64,000 nt of DNA from Seminavis robusta (taxonomy: Eukaryota > Bacillariophyta > Bacillariophyceae > Naviculales > Naviculaceae), in the NCBI GenBank assembly GCA_903772945.1, contig CAICTM010000187.1, positions 31,496 through 95,495 of the forward strand. The letters are read 5' to 3'. Below are positions 30,401 through 41,939 of this stretch, in pieces. Numbering within the stretch: the stretch's first letter is position 1; each line of letters begins with the position of its first letter. The notes beneath the pieces were generated by a model. The model did no database searches and was not told where the DNA came from. It saw only the letters and a program-made list of their open reading frames with translations. A program made the translations under genes and the position numbers.

Positions 30401-33019
30401 ATGAGTGCCTATCCACCGTCTTCTGGGGCATCTGTAGCATCTACGGCCCATACAACGACGACAGCGGCAACCTCCCAACACGATACCTATCCCTACCAAT
30501 GCATCGAACAAATCCTCAAGGACTTTTTGGTATACCTCAAGGATGTGAAGCAGCGGTACAGTCCTTACCATGATGACGGGATTGACTGCGATTCCCCCAT
30601 TAACTTGGTAGATGGCTACACCAACAATAGGACTCTGAATTGGGAGGGACACTTTGAAGCCAATGAGCACAAGGAAAAGTTAAAGTTCTTTGGGAGGGCC
30701 ATTGGCAAACACTTGCATCGGATACCCAAAGAAAACAAAGCGATTCGCCAGATTCTAGAAACCATGAAGCAGGCTATTCGAGAAGGCATGCACAAGGAGG
30801 GGCTGTATCGTCGTCGCCACGTGTCGGTATTGGTAGAGAACATTACCAATCTACTTCAGTTTCTGCAGCCAATAGACTTGGAAAAACTCATTGATCTAAT
30901 GAAGAACAATCGACTCGCGGGTGACAATATGGAAGGCCATGAAGTAGTGCTATTGTTGGGGAGTGTCGGCTCTGGGAAAACGACAACCTTGCTTTCCTTG
31001 GCAGGAACTTCTTTCACAGAAGTTCAGGTAGATGGATTCACCCACCTTAAGCCTGACAAGTTTCTAGATCCTTCTGTGGTCGGATATGAAACTTCATATG
31101 GTCGAGATGCGATGACCAGGGCACTGCAGACTGCACGAGTGACACTGGATGGGCGTGAGTTGGTCGTTTGCGATACGCCTGGCTTTGGAGATGCAGAAGA
31201 CTTTGAACAGGAAATTGCCAATGGACTGGGCATCGTCCGGGCGCTTCATAGAGCAAGGAGTGTCCGACCAGTCCTGGTGCTGAGTCGAGAAGGTATGGGG
31301 GATCGGTTCAGTGCCTTTTCCGAAACCTTAGCTTCGGTGACTCGGTTGATTGGAAAACCCACAGCCGTTCATCTCAAACCCATTAACTATGTCTTCACCA
31401 ACTACGAAAAGAGACATCGAAATTGCCTTTGTCGACAATTCATTCTCATGAAGAAACGTCCTCGTGGCGACGAAGAAGAGGCGGCAATATTTGGATTGTT
31501 CGTCGATGATATCATCAACAAAACAACTCCCGAAGCTCAGGTGGCACTGCCCTTGGAGGACGGACCGCACAAACTGCTCCTGAGCATTTTGGAGGAAAAA
31601 TTTTGCGTCTTGCAACCGAAAGAATACTTTGTTCCGTCCGTGTCTGATTCGGCACTGCGAAAGCTCAAGCTTCAACTACAAATCACTCTCCGAGATATTG
31701 TCAATTCTCTCTCGGAAGAAGGGTACGATCTGGCCGAGTATAGGATGAACCAACTAACACGGTTAGCCTTGGTGCTTCCGGAGGCCAGCGAATGTGCTCA
31801 ACTGGGAATGGAGGCAACGCTGCGGCATATCACTGTGGCAAGAGACCGCGTCGCGAACATTGGCAAGAACATTCAACATGTCAAACACAAGGAGTTCACT
31901 CAACTTTTGGAAGCCATGGGCACAGAGATTGAAAAGGCTGTGCGCACAGAGAATTTGAGGTGTGTCTGTGAAGAGTTTGAGAGGAATTGCGACCCCAGCA
32001 AGAGAAAGACACCGATTGAATGTGAAACCTTTTGCCGACAACAAATTCAGTCCCTCGTCTCGTTTGTGAGTCAAGGGATTCCCCAGTTTGATCCCGCAAC
32101 GATGAATACGGAAGCACTGATGAAAACCCGCGGATCCTTTCTGACGGGTGTTATTCGCCTCAAGGAAGTTAGCGAGATATTAGGCAACGCTCCCGGAGCC
32201 GAAAAGGTCACACCCGCCTACCACAAGGCATTCGACAACTTTCATGCATTCGTGGCTTGTGTCTTGTCCCAAGCGGAGCGACATTTCCCAACAAGCCCAA
32301 GCGAATTGCAGCGCTTTGAGCGACAAGCATGGTTTCTGGCCGTACTCATTCAAGGGTTCCTGAACAAACCCGATTCTGGTACCGGAGAACACGAGAAAAT
32401 GGAAGAACTGGAAAATAGGCGGTTGAAACTAATGCTGCGGCTAGAAATCAAGATTAGTGATACCATGGACTTTGTGGCCAACACGAGGTTTCCGGATGGC
32501 AAGGAGGAAGATTCCAACCCTGATTCACTGCCACTAGTCAAACTCTCAGGTCTTCGGTCTCCACGGCTTCTTCTGTTGTCCGTTTCTCAATTCAGTCGCC
32601 TGTGCAAGTTTCTTCCTTCCAAGATTGATCGTGAAGAGATTGAGAGATCAGTTTCCACACTCGACAAGAAAGTCATCAACTTCATCAAATGCACTTGTTC
32701 AAAGGCCGAGTCAATATTCAATAGAATGGAAGCAATGAAGGATCAGCAAGATATATCTACTTCCATCAGGGCTTCCATCTCTGTTCGCCACGATCTGAAG
32801 CTGGTTGTCTCAGAGTTCAAGGGTGCACGCAAGTGGTCGATAGAGATAGAGGAAAGGACGGACGATGCTTGGGAACGCCTGTTGATTGTAGAGGAAGCCG
32901 TCGAGGAATCCATAAAGTCAATGGAAGAAATCATGTCACGACACCAGAATCTCGAGCTCGGCGTGGTCTGTGGGATGCTGGGGTCGAAGTATCTGTGTGC
33001 CAACAAGCCTTCCAAATAG
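30401..33019 (+). CDS. AIG1/septin-like large GTPase domain protein
   Basis: A single-exon gene of 872 aa. A P-loop NTPase domain spans about residues 175-400: G1 GSVGSGKTTT (about 186) and G3 DTPGFGD (about 258), the pattern of AIG1/GIMAP, septin and Toc-type GTPases. The usual G4 (N/T)KxD is not evident; FTNYEKRH (about 330) occupies its position, so guanine specificity is uncertain. The N-terminal 170 residues are Ser/Thr-rich and then helical. The C-terminal ~450 residues are long charged helices, as in GTPases that assemble on membranes. There is no signal peptide or clear membrane segment. Role unknown; immune-associated-like or dynamin-like membrane functions are possible but unproven. 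Confidence 0.75.
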   Translation: MSAYPPSSGASVASTAHTTTTAATSQHDTYPYQCIEQILKDFLVYLKDVKQRYSPYHDDGIDCDSPINLVDGYTNNRTLNWEGHFEANEHKEKLKFFGRAIGKHLHRIPKENKAIRQILETMKQAIREGMHKEGLYRRRHVSVLVENITNLLQFLQPIDLEKLIDLMKNNRLAGDNMEGHEVVLLLGSVGSGKTTTLLSLAGTSFTEVQVDGFTHLKPDKFLDPSVVGYETSYGRDAMTRALQTARVTLDGRELVVCDTPGFGDAEDFEQEIANGLGIVRALHRARSVRPVLVLSREGMGDRFSAFSETLASVTRLIGKPTAVHLKPINYVFTNYEKRHRNCLCRQFILMKKRPRGDEEEAAIFGLFVDDIINKTTPEAQVALPLEDGPHKLLLSILEEKFCVLQPKEYFVPSVSDSALRKLKLQLQITLRDIVNSLSEEGYDLAEYRMNQLTRLALVLPEASECAQLGMEATLRHITVARDRVANIGKNIQHVKHKEFTQLLEAMGTEIEKAVRTENLRCVCEEFERNCDPSKRKTPIECETFCRQQIQSLVSFVSQGIPQFDPATMNTEALMKTRGSFLTGVIRLKEVSEILGNAPGAEKVTPAYHKAFDNFHAFVACVLSQAERHFPTSPSELQRFERQAWFLAVLIQGFLNKPDSGTGEHEKMEELENRRLKLMLRLEIKISDTMDFVANTRFPDGKEEDSNPDSLPLVKLSGLRSPRLLLLSVSQFSRLCKFLPSKIDREEIERSVSTLDKKVINFIKCTCSKAESIFNRMEAMKDQQDISTSIRASISVRHDLKLVVSEFKGARKWSIEIEERTDDAWERLLIVEEAVEESIKSMEEIMSRHQNLELGVVCGMLGSKYLCANKPSK

Positions 33020-33497
33020 AAACAAAAGCACGCGGGTCTGTTGGAACCTGGGGTCAAGCGAGAGTTTTGTATATGGAGAAGGCGCAAATTGAAAGAATTG
33101 CACACTGGGCTTGAATGAAGGATGTTGGGGTTCGAAGAATGCACGTATCTTGTGCGGACAAACCTTCCAAGCAAAAGACGTAGACTATGGGGTGCCTGCA
33201 TGAGGATAGCAGGAGATCAAAATAGCAATCGACACATCCCTTAAGTCTAGGACGGATTTCCCTCTAATTCTTGGTCGCCAGAAACGACTTGGTCAATAAA
33301 CAAAACGGGTCATCTCACGAACAAGAAACTATCTTTATCTACATGACGGTATATTTTAATGCTCATTATATTCTTATTCAGACTGAATATTTTTAATGTT
33401 CGTCACGCCACTTTTCCGACTTTGACCTCGTGCTGGCCACACCACAACTCAATTTCTTAGGAAAAAGAGGGGCAATGGCGGCGTCTCCGCCGCTCTT
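33020..33497. other. Intergenic, convergent gene ends
   Basis: Nothing was recognised between the GTPase 3' end and the small acidic ORF. Confidence 0.35.
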
Positions 33498-33926
33498 CTA
33501 GGAAAAGCGGAAGTCCTGCGAATCGAGGAAGTCATCATCGTCGTAGCAAGGGGTGCTGCGGGTGCTGCGGGTGGGACGTTCCTTGACCGCCGGCTTGTAG
33601 AAGCTCTCATCATCGAACTCGTCAAGGTCAGACTCATTAAACTCGGTTTCAGAGCCGCTGTCGTCTTCCTTCTCGCTGTCTTCCTTCTCGCTCTCCTCCT
33701 TCTCGCTGTCTTCCTTCTCATCGTCCGTGAGGGTCTGGAGTGTGTTTGTTTCGGCCCTGGGGGTAGAACCGGCGTCAACAGCTTCAGCGGGACAGGTGGG
33801 AAAAGTGACTGTCAAGACGGTACCTTTGCGTTCGATCGTCGATCCAATACTCTTCAGAGCAGTTGCTACCTCTGCAATCATGGCCGGGCTCATCCATCCA
33901 AGCAAGAGAATCTGGTTTTCATCCAT
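33498..33926 (-). CDS. Small acidic hypothetical protein
   Basis: Minus-strand ORF of 142 aa starting with ATG at 33926. The first ~50 residues look folded (LLLGWMSPAMIAEVATALKS, then GTVLTVTFPTC). The C-terminal two thirds is very acidic with tandem SEKED-type repeats and several Thr/Arg-Ser pairs. I do not recognise it. The organised N-terminus and biased tail argue for a real gene, but no family or splice evidence supports it. Confidence 0.45.
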   Translation of the reverse strand: MDENQILLLGWMSPAMIAEVATALKSIGSTIERKGTVLTVTFPTCPAEAVDAGSTPRAETNTLQTLTDDEKEDSEKEESEKEDSEKEDDSGSETEFNESDLDEFDDESFYKPAVKERPTRSTRSTPCYDDDDFLDSQDFRFS

Positions 33927-34070
33927 GATGCTGATATCTGTCTGTCAAGAGCGAAGAAAGTGAGACAGGAGCGGAAGAGTGAGATGAGTGACTCCGATTT
34001 GGCGGCAAACTGAGATTTTGTTTGCAAACAAGCAGCTTCGCGTGCTAGTTTGAATCTAATAGAAAGAGCT

Positions 34071-34110
34071 CTGTTTGAATCGATGGAGGTCTGTTTGAAT
34101 CGATGGAGGT
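34071..34110. repeat. 20-bp direct duplication
   Basis: TCTGTTTGAATCGATGGAGG occurs twice in a row upstream of the next ORF. Confidence 0.85.
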
Positions 34111-34146
34111 TGTCACCTCAGCTTCAACAATCCACATTTTACTGCA

Positions 34147-34605
34147 ATGGCTTGGGTTGTTGTGCGAGCGCTCGATGGAGATCAGCCGACGGGGAGGGCC
34201 TCTCTCCGTTACTGGGATGACAGTAACGAAGGCACGACACACTTGCAAGGGACAATTAGCTTGCTCAAATGGCAAGACATCAAAGGATACGATCGTGTTG
34301 TGGATGGATTCGACTCATTCAGGTTTCGCGTTGAGCTCTCCAAAGTGAATGGTGACGCTGTGCCTGCTGGTAGCTCCTGTGATATCGATCTGCCAAAGGG
34401 TAAGTGGGAAATACAGCAACCCACTGTTAAGAGATCAACTCATGGCAACCACAGTGGATTGGTAGTCGACATAAGCTTCGCTTTAGCTCCTGACAATGGC
34501 GTCAAACGAATCAAACTGATGCTGCCGGTTGTTTGTGGCAATGAAGAGTGTGCTCGACTTTTCTTTTCGGCAATTCTACATGCTGACCAGCGTCATGTCA
34601 AGTAA
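34147..34605 (+). CDS. Hypothetical protein next to the transposase
   Basis: ORF of 152 aa with an ATG start, ending 61 bp before the stop of the convergent transposase gene. The sequence is of mixed composition with beta-strand-like alternation (for example WDDSNEGTTHLQGTISLLKW) and no low complexity, which supports a real or recently real protein. The family is not recognised. It may be an accessory ORF of the same mobile element. Confidence 0.4.
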   Translation: MAWVVVRALDGDQPTGRASLRYWDDSNEGTTHLQGTISLLKWQDIKGYDRVVDGFDSFRFRVELSKVNGDAVPAGSSCDIDLPKGKWEIQQPTVKRSTHGNHSGLVVDISFALAPDNGVKRIKLMLPVVCGNEECARLFFSAILHADQRHVK

Positions 34606-34666
34606 GCGTGTGCTCTTATGATAGTAGTTCTTATAATGCTACAACTATAGTATGCTATGGTTTGTT

Positions 34667-37600
34667 TTACTCCTCTTCTTCAACGTCGTCGTCTTCTTTC
34701 TCGGATTCCGCGTGGGCGGCAGTACACAATAGAAAGTCTTCGCGCTCTCTTCTCTCGGCTACAACAGGGGCGATAGTTCTTTCCTTGGCAGCAATCGATT
34801 CAGCCAATGCTTTGATTTTCGCCAGCACACTCTCCTTTGTCAATTGCAAGCTCTTCAGGCTAGCTGCCACTTCTGCAGCATTGTTGCTAGACTTGTAGAC
34901 GCCACAAAGTCGTGCCAGTATCTCTCTCTTCTTGCCCTTGACAATGTCCCACTTCCAGAACGAATCTTTCAGTTCTTGGCTGTCGACTATTTCCTTTGCT
35001 TGCGCAAGCAGCAACTTTGCTCTTTTCACGGCATCAACAAGCGACTTCTCTTCCTTTTGTAACGACTTTACCTCTTCCATTTTGTTTTGCCTTTGGATCA
35101 AAATACCAACACTCAATCCGCTCTTCCCAAGGTTGGTGGCCTGCCCTGCACCGCGTCTTCTCTTTCGCTTCTTCTTATCTGGTCCCTTCGACTTGAGATC
35201 AAGCATTAGCTTTGTGAGCACGGTTTCCATCAGATGACCAACTGCAGTGGTGTCAGTGCCGACACGGGTGACAGAGATGTCTTTCGACACCTCACCTCTT
35301 GTCACAGATATTGTATCAGCGTATGGTTCGAAGACGACGCCTTCAAAGTCCAGGTAAAGCTGCTCCATGTCAAGCTCCTCTTCTTCCATCAGAGTGGCTA
35401 GTTTCGAGGCAAATCTTGATCTCTTTGTCGAAAGGCGTTCCGTGATCAAAGACACATTTCGCTCCAACCTCTGCATGTCAGCTCTCTCCTTTGCTTCATC
35501 ACACATTGACATGTTAAGCCGCTTTCGTGCGACTCTGGCCTTCTTTTGATGCTTTCGCTTGTCTTTCTTAGTCAGGGTATAAGTCTCGTCGTCACTGTTG
35601 TCAAAGTAATTTTCGATGAGGTCTCTCGCTGTCATTGTGACAAGATTACGGCTTTGCCTTCGTTGATTGTCGAGCACAAGGAATCTGCTCACATGCTGCT
35701 TCATGAGTTTGATTGTAAGATGCTCTCCATGCCTGTTTGTTTCTTTCTTTCGGAGTGTTATGGCTTCACCAAACTTGAGCACAGAAAGCCTTGTTCGGAG
35801 CTTGTCGCGGGCAATTTCTTCTTCAGTCAGCGTGCAGTTTGTGTCCACTCTATTATCTTTCGTCACACCCACAAATTGAACAAGCTTCAGAGCGGCTTCT
35901 TCATAATCATGGGTTGCTGTTGGTGGATTGTCAATATCTCTGTTTTCGTCTTCGGCATAAACACCAAGCAGATGATCGCCGATCGCGACAGCAAGGAAGA
36001 GAAGAGGCAAATCAATTGCCTCAGTCGTCTCCGATACAGCGTCGCTTGAATCGGTGCCTAACAAGAAGTCGTCCTTTGAAAGAAAAGAACGGATTGACTC
36101 TTCCTCTGCTTCGCTCAAGGGCTCTCGTTCGTCGATTGGCCTTGGCTTTGTCACCCAAACAATCGTCGGAATTTTTTCTCCGGATTCTTGCTTCTTCTGT
36201 TTAACAAGCTGATTCAGTTTGTTGAAAGTCTGGAAAGCGTTGTTCCATCCCTCATTCTCGTAACTCATCGGATAAAGCCCAGTCTTTGCAAATGAAGTGG
36301 CAGCGGCGTTACTTCCGGTACGCCGGAGCTCATCGTTCTGTTGAACACAATTGGCTTCCAGCCCTGCACGGAAAACTCGATTCGCATCTCGATAGTCCAA
36401 TGCACTGCCAACAAAGAGGCCAAGGTTATGGGCAGCATGTGCAATATCTTTTGCCGTCAATTCGTTCTTTCCATTATCACATGGCTGGGCCCAGATGCTG
36501 GTTTTGGATGGCAACACAAAGATAAGAATGTTGTACTTGAGAAAAGCAAGGATCAAGGATTGGGGACACTCTCGTGAGCAATGCCAATCCAAGAACAAAA
36601 CAACACCAATACCATTTGGCCCCTGGTCATGTGGTAACTGCTTCGTGAAATGAAGAATGAAATCATAAAACGTCCGCTTCAGCATACTACCGGTTGGTGT
36701 TGTTCGGACCTGAAAGCCAAATTTGTTGACGATGTCATCTTTGCTTCCAACCTCAAATTCATCGAACCAGCCTTCTAACACGGCAGCGTTGAGTTGAATC
36801 CGTGTGTTGCTCTCACTCTGGTTTGCGAGTGCTTTATCGCGATCCGCTTTTTCCATGTTGTCTAAATCGTTGCTGCTGGAACCATCAGAGATAATGACAT
36901 AAGGTGCCGGAGCACCTTCAACGGATTCATGAGGATGACACTGGGCGCCATCAGCACGGACGATGTTGGCCACCGAGTAATGGAACTGCATCTTTCCATC
37001 TCCCTCGCGAGTATTCTGAAACAGCCTCGACAAATTGGTCACCATTTCCTCAGGGATCAGCACAGGATTTCGAAGGGCTGTTGGGTTTGGACCTTGTTCG
37101 TCCGTATTATAGATGCGACTGGGAGGCACGTTGGCGTATCTGTCTTCGGGCCACACTTCTGGGTTCACTTCATGAGCAATTTTTATCCAGGCATCAAGTT
37201 GATGAAAGAAAGCATTCAATACCTGGGGATCAGCCTGAGAGGCTCTCTTTGGGTCGATAGGATTAACATTGGCCTTTGCTTTCATCCGACCTTCCTTGTA
37301 AATCCTTTCAATGGTGTCCATACTGATGCCTCCATTCGCATCTGTCATCAAACCCTCAGCTGCCATGAAAGCATCGGCATATGCTTTCAAATTGTTCTTA
37401 TTCATTGGGTAGCCTAATTTGGCAAAAGCAGCGACACTTTCGCACAAAACGGCTTCTTCGTCTTGGTTAAAATAGGAATTGGAACTAACAGAGAGATCTC
37501 GACGACGACGTGCTGGTGCGTCCAGTTCCATAGTTTGCTCCGTGGTTTCTGTTTCCGGAAACTTCGCATCTAGCGCTTGCTTCAACCGGTTGTCAGAAAA

Positions 37601-38278
37601 GCAAGCCCCCAATTCAAACAAGCTGCAGAATCCAACCTCTTTCCAAACGTCTTGGATTCTTCGATACTGGCTTGTTGACTGCAAGACTTTTGCACAGTAG
37701 GAGTGGACGGATTCTCTTCGTTGATTTGCTTTGGCACTCAAGAGAAACTCATAAATATTGAGCAATAGCTTTCTCCAATCAGCATTCGTCCTCATTTCAT
37801 TTGTTGGGTTTGTTCGATTCCGTTGCTTTGTTGTTTGATTTTCATTGACTCGATCGATCACGGGAAATCGTTCGTTGATTGTCGCAACCAGCACTGGATT
37901 GGCTGGGTTGATGCCATCCAAGAGAGATTGCTCCAATGACAATTGCTTCCACACGTACTGAACTCGTTTATAGTGGTCAACACCGACGTAGCTGCGAAGA
38001 GAAATTCCTTTCGGATCTGGAAAGCGACCAGCGTAAATACCAAGGAGCTCTGCTCTCCATTCAGCATTGCTACGTGTTGTTCTCTTGAACGATGCCCTTT
38101 TTTTCTTGGCGGGCTCTGGCTGGACGGCAGGGACTTGGTGCTGAGCAACAGGACGAGTCGGTGCCATTGCAATCATCGCATTGCGTGCTGCCGCATTGTG
38201 TGCTATCACGAGCTGCCCGAAAGCTATGGGACGGCGCACAATTGGCGGAGGAATTCCGGACGGATTTCCGGACGACAT
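34667..38278 (-). mobile_element. DDE-superfamily (pogo/Tigger-like) transposase, intact 1203-aa ORF
   Basis: Minus-strand single-exon ORF of 1203 aa. The centre holds a DDE_1-type catalytic domain: IYNTDEQG (first acidic residue, about 391), VLFLDWHCSR (second, about 562) and IWAQPCDNGK (third, about 599). This spacing and context match pogo/Tigger transposases, which also gave rise to CENP-B and jerky proteins. The N-terminal ~330 residues contain repeated helical segments resembling DNA-binding HTH units. The C-terminal 500 residues are helical and highly charged, ending in an acidic Glu/Asp tail, longer than in typical Tigger elements. No frameshift or stop is present. No terminal inverted repeats were found around it by eye, so it could be an active element with ends outside the scanned area or a domesticated gene. 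Confidence 0.7.
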
Positions 38279-38899
38279 GCTGGTCAGACAGCAATGCTAT
38301 CCGCATAGTACACTGTCTCTCTTGCAAGAGAAACTGGCCATCAGCCATGCCGCCCCAACACAAAGATGTGCAACGAGGAGTCTGCATCCTCGTCGGGTTT
38401 TCATGGGTAGGAATGCTCAACTTCATTGGCATTGGCTTGCCACAAGAGTGTTGTTGCCATTGTCGGCTATCGAAAGATCTCTTCTCCGTGCTTGCTGCTT
38501 GCAGCCACGCCAGAATGTGGATCAGTCGATGAGAATCGGAGGTGGTGACCGGTCCGTGCTTGCTTCTAATTACAATCACGTCGGGACGTCAAAAGAGGTT
38601 AGAGCACGTTAGAGATTGTAGTCTCGGTCTTCGCGAGCCTAGGTTTCTTAAATAGAAAAGATTTAACTGGGCGAGTGGTTTAGATAGAGACCCACATGTC
38701 TTGTTCATGTGTCTTGTTTTTGGCGTGCTATCCTTTATGCGGGCACCTCATAGAAATATTGTAGTAGAGGCATATTGGTGTAATAGTAATAACCGTAACC
38801 ATCCCCCCCCAAGTTTCGGCCACTTCTTCGCCTTCATGACTCGGTGAGCTAAAGTTAATCTATCAGGGCATTCACTAGTATTAGCAGTCTAGCTAGTAG
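38279..38899. other. Intergenic, transposase upstream region
   Basis: No gene is supported. Shadow ORFs of the transposase extend into it. No inverted partner of sequence near 34100 was found. Confidence 0.4.
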
Positions 38900-41800
38900 T
38901 TAGTTTTGCATACGCTTGGCATTCTTGATACCTTTGTCCTTCCTTGTGACCATGTGAGCAGTCTTGGCCCCGCCAAACTTTCCTTTCGGTTTGCTGATTT
39001 CTTCCAGGTCGATAACCGGAGCAGATTCGATGCGAGAAACGCCCGTGACGTATCGCGCTTCCACCTTCTCCTTTATGCTCTTGCTCTGTTCCATGTAATA
39101 CTTATAGTCCCCGGAATACTTCACAAGCTTTTTGTCTTCGATGGCGACAATACTTGTTGCAACCTTTGAAATGAAGTACCGATCATGCGATACGATCATA
39201 ACTGATCCCATGAAGTGCTGCAAAGCTTCTTCCAACATCTCCTTTGCTGGGATATCCAAGTGATTTGTAGGTTCGTCTACGTGTCCACAACAAAATGCAG
39301 CAACTCAAGTGTCAGCACATGCACAGTCAGCAAAATTCGGACAACCGAAAAATTCGTGCGCTTACCCAAGATTAGGAAATTTGCTGGCTCAAGCAACATG
39401 CAGCACAAGGAGAGCCTTGCCTTCTCTCCACCGCTGAGGAACTTGACTTTCTTTTCCGCAGAGTCACCCTTGAAAAGGAACTGGCCCAACATAGCTCGGA
39501 GCTCATTGTACGATTGCCCAGAACTGGCGCCCTGGATAGTCTCGAGTACTGTCTTCTCCAAATCCAAAACATCCGCCTGATTCTGTTCAAAATAGCTCTG
39601 GAGTACATTCGACCCAACGATCCTTGCTGTACCATCATCGGGAGTTTCACGGCCGATCAACAGTCTTAGCAACGTACTCTTACCAGAACCATTGGGGCCG
39701 ACAACGGCAATTCGATCTCCCTTTTCAAGTGTCAATTCGGCGTCTTCGAACAACCTATTTCGGCTATTCTCGTTGACGTATGCATGTGACATCTTGCGCA
39801 CTTCGGCGACCTCAGGACTGATACGAGGAGCGTCGGGGAATCGAAACCGGAAAGGTTTGCCGTCGAATGGTGGTTTCTTGACGTAATCATCGCTCTTCAT
39901 GAGCTTTTCTATTTTTGCAATTCGCTGCTTCACAGCTTGCGGTTGCTTCACCTTGAACTTTTGGATCCATTGCCTCTCTTCCTTGATCTTCTTTTCTTGT
40001 GCATTGTACGCGGCCTGCCAGGCATCCATTCTAGCTTTCTTCAGCTGCAAAAATCTTGAATAATTTCCATCATATTCTGTGCATAGACCCCCCTCTGCAT
40101 CTACAATTTTGGTACACACTTGGTCCAGGAACTCACGATCGTGGCTCACGATGACCATTGGGATGTTTTGTTGACGGAGGAAGGCTTCCAGCCATTCGAC
40201 GCTCTCAAGATCCAAGTGATTTGTCGGCTCATCTGATGTTGAAAAACATCATTGCATGATTGATTTACTGCTGAGTACCACCATTACGTGTTTCAAAACC
40301 GCGATACATAGTTCACTTACCCAAGAGCAAGATATTTGGATCTTGCAGCAGAACCTTTCCAAGACCAATACGCATTTTCCAACCTCCCGAAAAACTAGAA
40401 ACGAGGTCCTCTGCTTCATCTTCTACGAATCCCATCAAGTCCATCACTTTGGTCACACGGCTCTCCAGCGCATACACATCCTTTTCTTCGGCCTTGTTTT
40501 GAAGTTCCTGCATACGATCCAAGATATCCTGCATTCTGTTCTGATCACCATCCTCTCCCATGTTGGCCAGTTCCGTCTCAATATCCTTAAGCTCTTTCAA
40601 GATACCATTTTCTTCGACAAAGATGGATTGCAGTTCCTCCTTCAGAGTTCGGGTACCCACCAATTCTTCCACAAACTCTTGTCGCAGCACGGCTACTCGT
40701 AGATCACTCTTGGACTTGACGACATCGCCCGTGGTGGGTTCCAGTTCTCCTGCCATGATTCGTAGTTGGGTAGTTTTACCGGCTCCATTCTTTCCGACCA
40801 ACCCTATCCTGTCTCCCGTTTGCACACCCCACGTCACATCCTTCAAGACTTCTTGATTGCGGAAGGTGATACCAACATTTTCCAGTCGCAAACTGGTGTA
40901 GCCAGGTTGAGCACTCTCCATGACGCGGATGCGTGGTGGAGGACGGTCCTTTCGAATCTTGTCTTCCAATGTCACTTCCTTTGTCGGAGCTGGAGGTGCT
41001 GTTGCGGCTTCTCCGTTGGTGGGTGCCTTGAGATTATTATGATCATAAACGATAGTGGATGAAAATTCAAAAGTTAGAGACAAAAGGAAGCAAAGTGTGT
41101 GTCAGCATAAATAGAATAAATGGAATCAGCCAGCACAAAAAGCCAGCCGCCTTCCCAAAGAGAGAAACAAAGTGGTCACTCACCGCCCCATTCACATCCG
41201 CATCAGCAGCACCGTTAGCAGCTTCCAATTCTTCCTGTCGTTTCTTTTTCTTTTCCAACTTGGCAGCTTGCTTGGCAGCCATTTTTTCTTCCTTCTTTTT
41301 GAGTGCTTTTAATTCCTTCTTGCTCAGTTTGGGTTGGTCATTATCTGGTTCCACATTATCGTCGGAAGCATTAGCATCATCCATTTCTTCCATTTCCAGT
41401 GCTTTCAGGAGCATTTGTTCCTTTTTGCTCCTGGGCGTTTTGGCCGGCTCTGGTGTGGCTTCAGGAGCCAATGCATCTTCCATTTCCAAAGCTTTGGCGA
41501 GCATTTCTTCCTTTTTGCTCATTTTCTTGGCTGGAGCAGCAGTAGTATCATCGGCTCCTTGGTTTTGTTGTTTCTTTTGAGCCTTTTTCTGTTTCTTCTT
41601 GAGTTCCATTTGTTCCTTCTTGCTAAGTGGCTCATCCAAAATGGCAAAGGGATCTACAGCAGCAGCAGCACCGTTGGAAGGAACTTCTTCCAAGGTCTCG
41701 AGGGCTTCCAAAGCCTCCAAGGCAGCCGCCTTGGCGTTGGCCTTTTTCTTGGCAAAGAGCGCCGTGAAAGATTCTCGCTGTCGTTGTGGCAGAACCACAT

Positions 41801-41939
41801 GTTGTTGTGGTGTGGTAGTGGTTGGAGATACCCCCACCAATGGCGAGGATGGGGATACTACCGAAAATGCCAGAACCACTGGCACGGACAGGGCCAACAC
41901 CACGGCCGCTCTTGCCGCAGGCGATTGCAACATCCTCAT
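38900..41939 (-). CDS. ABC-F family ATPase (GCN20/ABCF type), plastid-targeted
   Basis: Minus strand, four exons: 41184-41939, 40321-41026, 39366-40232 and 38900-39276; frames kept, 901 aa. The start is the first true ATG (41939). Residues about 1-40 form a signal peptide with cleavage site VVLAFSVV, resembling an ASAFAP plastid signal. Residues 50-250 are Lys/Ala/Glu-rich coiled coil with repeated SKKEQML-type blocks. Two ABC domains follow, without membrane segments: Walker A GKNGAGKTT (about 331) and GPNGSGKST (about 665); signatures FSGGWKMR (about 463) and FLSGGEKARLS (about 751); DEPTNHLD in both. ABC-F proteins act on ribosomes to relieve stalling. Introns two and three each interrupt the Walker B/D-loop at the same place and phase in the two domains. 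Confidence 0.93.

Noticed and set aside
36929-37417. 162-codon plus-strand ORF opposite the transposase
   Set aside because: It is antisense to the conserved DDE region and is explained as a shadow.
34060-38650. Terminal inverted repeats for the transposase
   Set aside because: I compared both flanks by eye and found no convincing inverted match, so no element boundaries are given.
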